This document shows, in pieces, positions 7,851 to 8,669 of a stretch of DNA of 8,669 nt. The position numbers and the translations under genes were made by a program. The notes under the pieces were generated by a model. It saw only the letters and a program-made list of their open reading frames with translations, made no database searches and had not been told where the DNA came from. The stretch comes from Gallionellaceae bacterium UBA5126 (GTDB taxonomy: Bacteria; Pseudomonadota; Gammaproteobacteria; Burkholderiales; Gallionellaceae): the NCBI GenBank assembly GCA_002414205.1, contig DHYQ01000068.1, positions 26,486 to 35,154 on the forward strand. Reading direction: 5' to 3'. Each line of letters starts with the position of its first letter. Positions within the stretch are counted from its first letter, which is position 1.

Positions 7851-7876
7851 AGAAAACCGGGTGAAGTGACCCGGTT
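7851..7876 (-). terminator. Terminator-shaped hairpin in the hpnE leader
   Basis: Read on the minus strand, AACCGGGT (7876-7869) pairs perfectly with ACCCGGTT (7862-7855) around a 6-base loop and runs into TTCTT. This is the shape of an intrinsic terminator pointing toward hpnE, whose ATG lies 22 bases further on. No minus-strand gene lies upstream in the window that it could be terminating. It may be an attenuator of hpnE or the leftover terminator of a lost neighbour. Confidence 0.6.
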
Positions 7877-7884
7877 GGGGCGCG

Positions 7885-7890
7885 AGTATA
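7885..7890 (-). promoter_or_regulatory. Candidate -10 box for hpnE
   Basis: TATACT on the minus strand is one change from TATAAT, but I see no acceptable -35 at 16-18 bases. If used, the transcript would begin just before the terminator-shaped hairpin at 7851-7876. Confidence 0.3.
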
Positions 7891-7920
7891 AAGCACAGCA
7901 GCCATTCCGCCATTCCCCAC

Positions 7921-7952
7921 CGTAGGGTGCAATAAGCAACGCGCATTGCACC
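7921..7952 (+). repeat. REP-like palindrome, copy C
   Basis: 32 bases beginning CGTAGGGTGCAATAAGC and ending GCATTGCACC. The outer stem GGTGCAAT/ATTGCACC is perfect; the inner part is AAGCAACGCGC with two remaining pairs. The GTAG head is intact. It lies between the divergent hpnE and toxin-antitoxin genes, in the same orientation as copies A and D. Confidence 0.85.
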
Positions 7953-7986
7953 AACTGTTGAATAGCAAAACAAAACCGCCCACGCA

Positions 7987-8015
7987 TTGCCACTCCCCGC
8001 ATTCATAGCTAAAAT
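7987..8015 (+). promoter_or_regulatory. Sigma-70 promoter of the toxin-antitoxin operon
   Basis: TTGCCA (7987-7992) and TAAAAT (8010-8015) are separated by exactly 17 bases. Each matches the consensus in five of six positions. Transcription would begin near 8022, about 26 bases before the antitoxin ATG, and inside the palindrome at 8016-8032, as expected for an autorepressed module. Confidence 0.65.
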
Positions 8016-8032
8016 TGATAGCATTGCAATCA
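8016..8032. promoter_or_regulatory. Putative antitoxin operator
   Basis: TGATAGCA-T-TGCAATCA is an inverted repeat with 7 of 8 arm positions matched. TGATAGCA is, as I recall it, the half-site bound by gonococcal FitA (TGCTATCA and TGATAGCA spaced by about 12 bases). The spacing here differs; a weaker arm (CGCATTCA, 7998-8005) stands 10 bases upstream. The site directly follows the -10 box and covers the expected start of transcription. Ribbon-helix-helix antitoxins of this family repress their own operon. Confidence 0.55.
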
Positions 8033-8047
8033 AGCGAGAGTTTCATC

Positions 8048-8299
8048 ATGGCCACCCTGATTATTCGCAATTTTGACGAGCAACTGAAAGCCTTGCTGCG
8101 CGTGCAGGCGGCGCGCCACGGTTGCTCGATGGAGCAGGAAGCGCGCAACATTTTACGGGCGGCGGTGCAGGTCAGGCCGACCGGCAGCGTGTTTGCCCGC
8201 AACATTACGCGTCATTTTGCCGATTTGGCGGTGGAAGAGTTGCCCATTCCCGCCCGCCGTCCGGCACGTTTGCCCACCCTGCTGGATGATGCCGCATGA
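8048..8299 (+). CDS. fitA: FitA-like ribbon-helix-helix antitoxin
   Basis: 83 residues. MATLIIRNFDEQLKALL matches the start of the FitA/VapB-type ribbon-helix-helix family: DNA-contacting strand 2-8 (ATLIIRN), helix 1 about 10-24 and helix 2 about 28-40 (the EQEARNIL segment). The dimer binds the operator; the C-terminal part (about 45-83, with FA-x-N-I and a Pro/Arg-rich end) should wrap the partner PIN toxin and block its active site. The start is ATG 8048 behind GAGAG (8036-8040). The in-frame ATG at 8015 lies in the promoter -10 and is not credible. The stop overlaps the toxin start (ATGA, 8296-8299), so translation is coupled. The family call is firm; the exact symbol is by resemblance to the gonococcal pair. 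Confidence 0.88.
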   Translation: MATLIIRNFDEQLKALLRVQAARHGCSMEQEARNILRAAVQVRPTGSVFARNITRHFADLAVEELPIPARRPARLPTLLDDAA

Positions 8300-8586
8300 A
8301 AACCATCCTGCTCGACACCAACGTCCTGTCGGAATTGATGCGCCCCCAGCCCGCCGCTGAAGTTCTGGCCTGGTTTGCCGGGCAAACCGACAACACGTTT
8401 TGCATCAGCGCCATCACCCAGGCCGAAATACTGCTCGGCATCGCCTTACTGCCCGCAGGCCGCCGCCGCGATGCCCTGAGCAGCGCCGCCATCGCCCGCA
8501 CCCAAGGGCTGCCGCTGGCAACACGCAACGTCAAGGATTTTGTGGGGATTGCGGGGGTGGCGGTGTTGAATCCGTGGGAAGGGTAG
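8296..8586 (+). CDS. fitB: FitB/VapC-type PIN-domain toxin, internally deleted and probably inactive
   Basis: 96 residues, against about 139 for FitB-type PIN ribonucleases. The N-terminal half is normal: ILLDTNVLSELMRPQP (4-19) with Asp7, SAITQAEILLGIALL (38-52) with Glu44, then GRRRDAL (55-61). The sequence then jumps directly to AAIARTQGLPLATRNVKDF (64-82, with Asp81) and ends NPWEG as in FitB. The usual middle piece of about 43 residues, with the segment leading into the D-x-x-IAA motif, is absent, so the third acidic residue of the metal site is missing. The reading frame is kept. The RNase activity is therefore probably lost, although the antitoxin-binding parts may partly remain. It overlaps the antitoxin gene by 4 bases. 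The alternative is a genuine compact PIN variant or an assembly error at the junction near 8476-8490. Confidence 0.85.
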   Translation: MKTILLDTNVLSELMRPQPAAEVLAWFAGQTDNTFCISAITQAEILLGIALLPAGRRRDALSSAAIARTQGLPLATRNVKDFVGIAGVAVLNPWEG

Positions 8587-8601
8587 GGCGGTTGGTGGGC
8601 G

Positions 8602-8634
8602 CGTAGGGTGTCAATAAGCGCAGCGCATTGCACC
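8602..8634 (+). repeat. REP-like palindrome, copy D
   Basis: 33 bases beginning CGTAGGGTGTCAATAAGC and ending GCGCATTGCACC. One extra T interrupts the left arm (GGTGTCAAT); otherwise it matches copies A-C, with the inner stem GCG-CAG-CGC. It starts 16 bases after the toxin stop. With copy C it brackets the toxin-antitoxin module in direct orientation. Confidence 0.8.
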
Positions 8635-8669
8635 GAGGATTTCGGAAAAATAACGCTGGCTGGCGATGG
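8635..8669. other. Window end, nothing recognised
   Basis: The last 35 bases hold no gene start, repeat or regulatory site that I can support. Confidence 0.5.

Noticed and set aside
7829..8002. N-terminal extension of hpnE to an ATG at 8002
   Set aside because: The extra 58 residues translate the leader, the terminator-like hairpin and REP copy C. The FAD-binding strand begins directly after ATG 7828, as in the family.
8470..8495. Frameshift as the cause of the short toxin
   Set aside because: Both sides of the junction are in the same reading frame and both match the family, so an in-frame deletion explains it better than a frameshift.
8205..8633. Minus-strand open frame opposite the toxin
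   Set aside because: It is antisense to the PIN gene and REP copy D, with no domain and no supported start.
6439..8634. CRISPR array
   Set aside because: The four repeats are irregularly spaced, lie in both orientations and flank genes. There are no uniform spacers and no cas genes, and they carry REP features.

Overview
The window looks like a piece of a GC-rich proteobacterial chromosome, most likely a betaproteobacterium. The reasons are the rpmA-obgE-proB order, the sequence style of Obg and ProB, a Neisseria-type FitA/FitB module, and a hopanoid-pathway HpnE. The genus cannot be fixed from the sequence alone. There are no rRNA or tRNA genes, no CRISPR array, no insertion sequence and no integrase.

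Left part, plus strand (1-3506): the last codons of rpmA (ribosomal protein L27) and its terminator; a GC-rich inverted repeat; obgE (ribosome-associated GTPase) and proB (glutamate 5-kinase) as a tight pair; a 177-base leader; then a small two-gene unit. That unit encodes a single-pass membrane coiled-coil protein (TTG start with a strong ribosome binding site) and a small cysteine-rich lipoprotein. It is closed by a textbook terminator with a GAAA loop. The pair has the architecture and end motifs of a phage two-component spanin (Rz/Rz1, LysB/LysC type), but no holin, endolysin or other phage gene is nearby.

Middle part, minus strand (3509-6331): selO (protein AMPylase) followed 57 bases later by a DUF3095 protein that carries class III nucleotide-cyclase-like motifs. 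Both converge on the spanin-like unit.

Right part (6332-8669): hpnE (hydroxysqualene dehydroxylase, minus strand) stands without hpnC or hpnD. Divergent to it on the plus strand is a FitA/FitB-type toxin-antitoxin module. The toxin has an apparent in-frame internal deletion of about 43 residues that removes one of the PIN active-site acids. This part is littered with four copies of a REP-like palindrome (GTAG head, GGTGCAAT/ATTGCACC stem). Two form an inverted pair at the 3' end of hpnE, and one of these supplies the hpnE stop codon. The other two, in direct orientation, bracket the toxin-antitoxin module. A FitA-type operator half-site sits next to a good sigma-70 promoter for the antitoxin, and a terminator-shaped hairpin lies in the hpnE leader.
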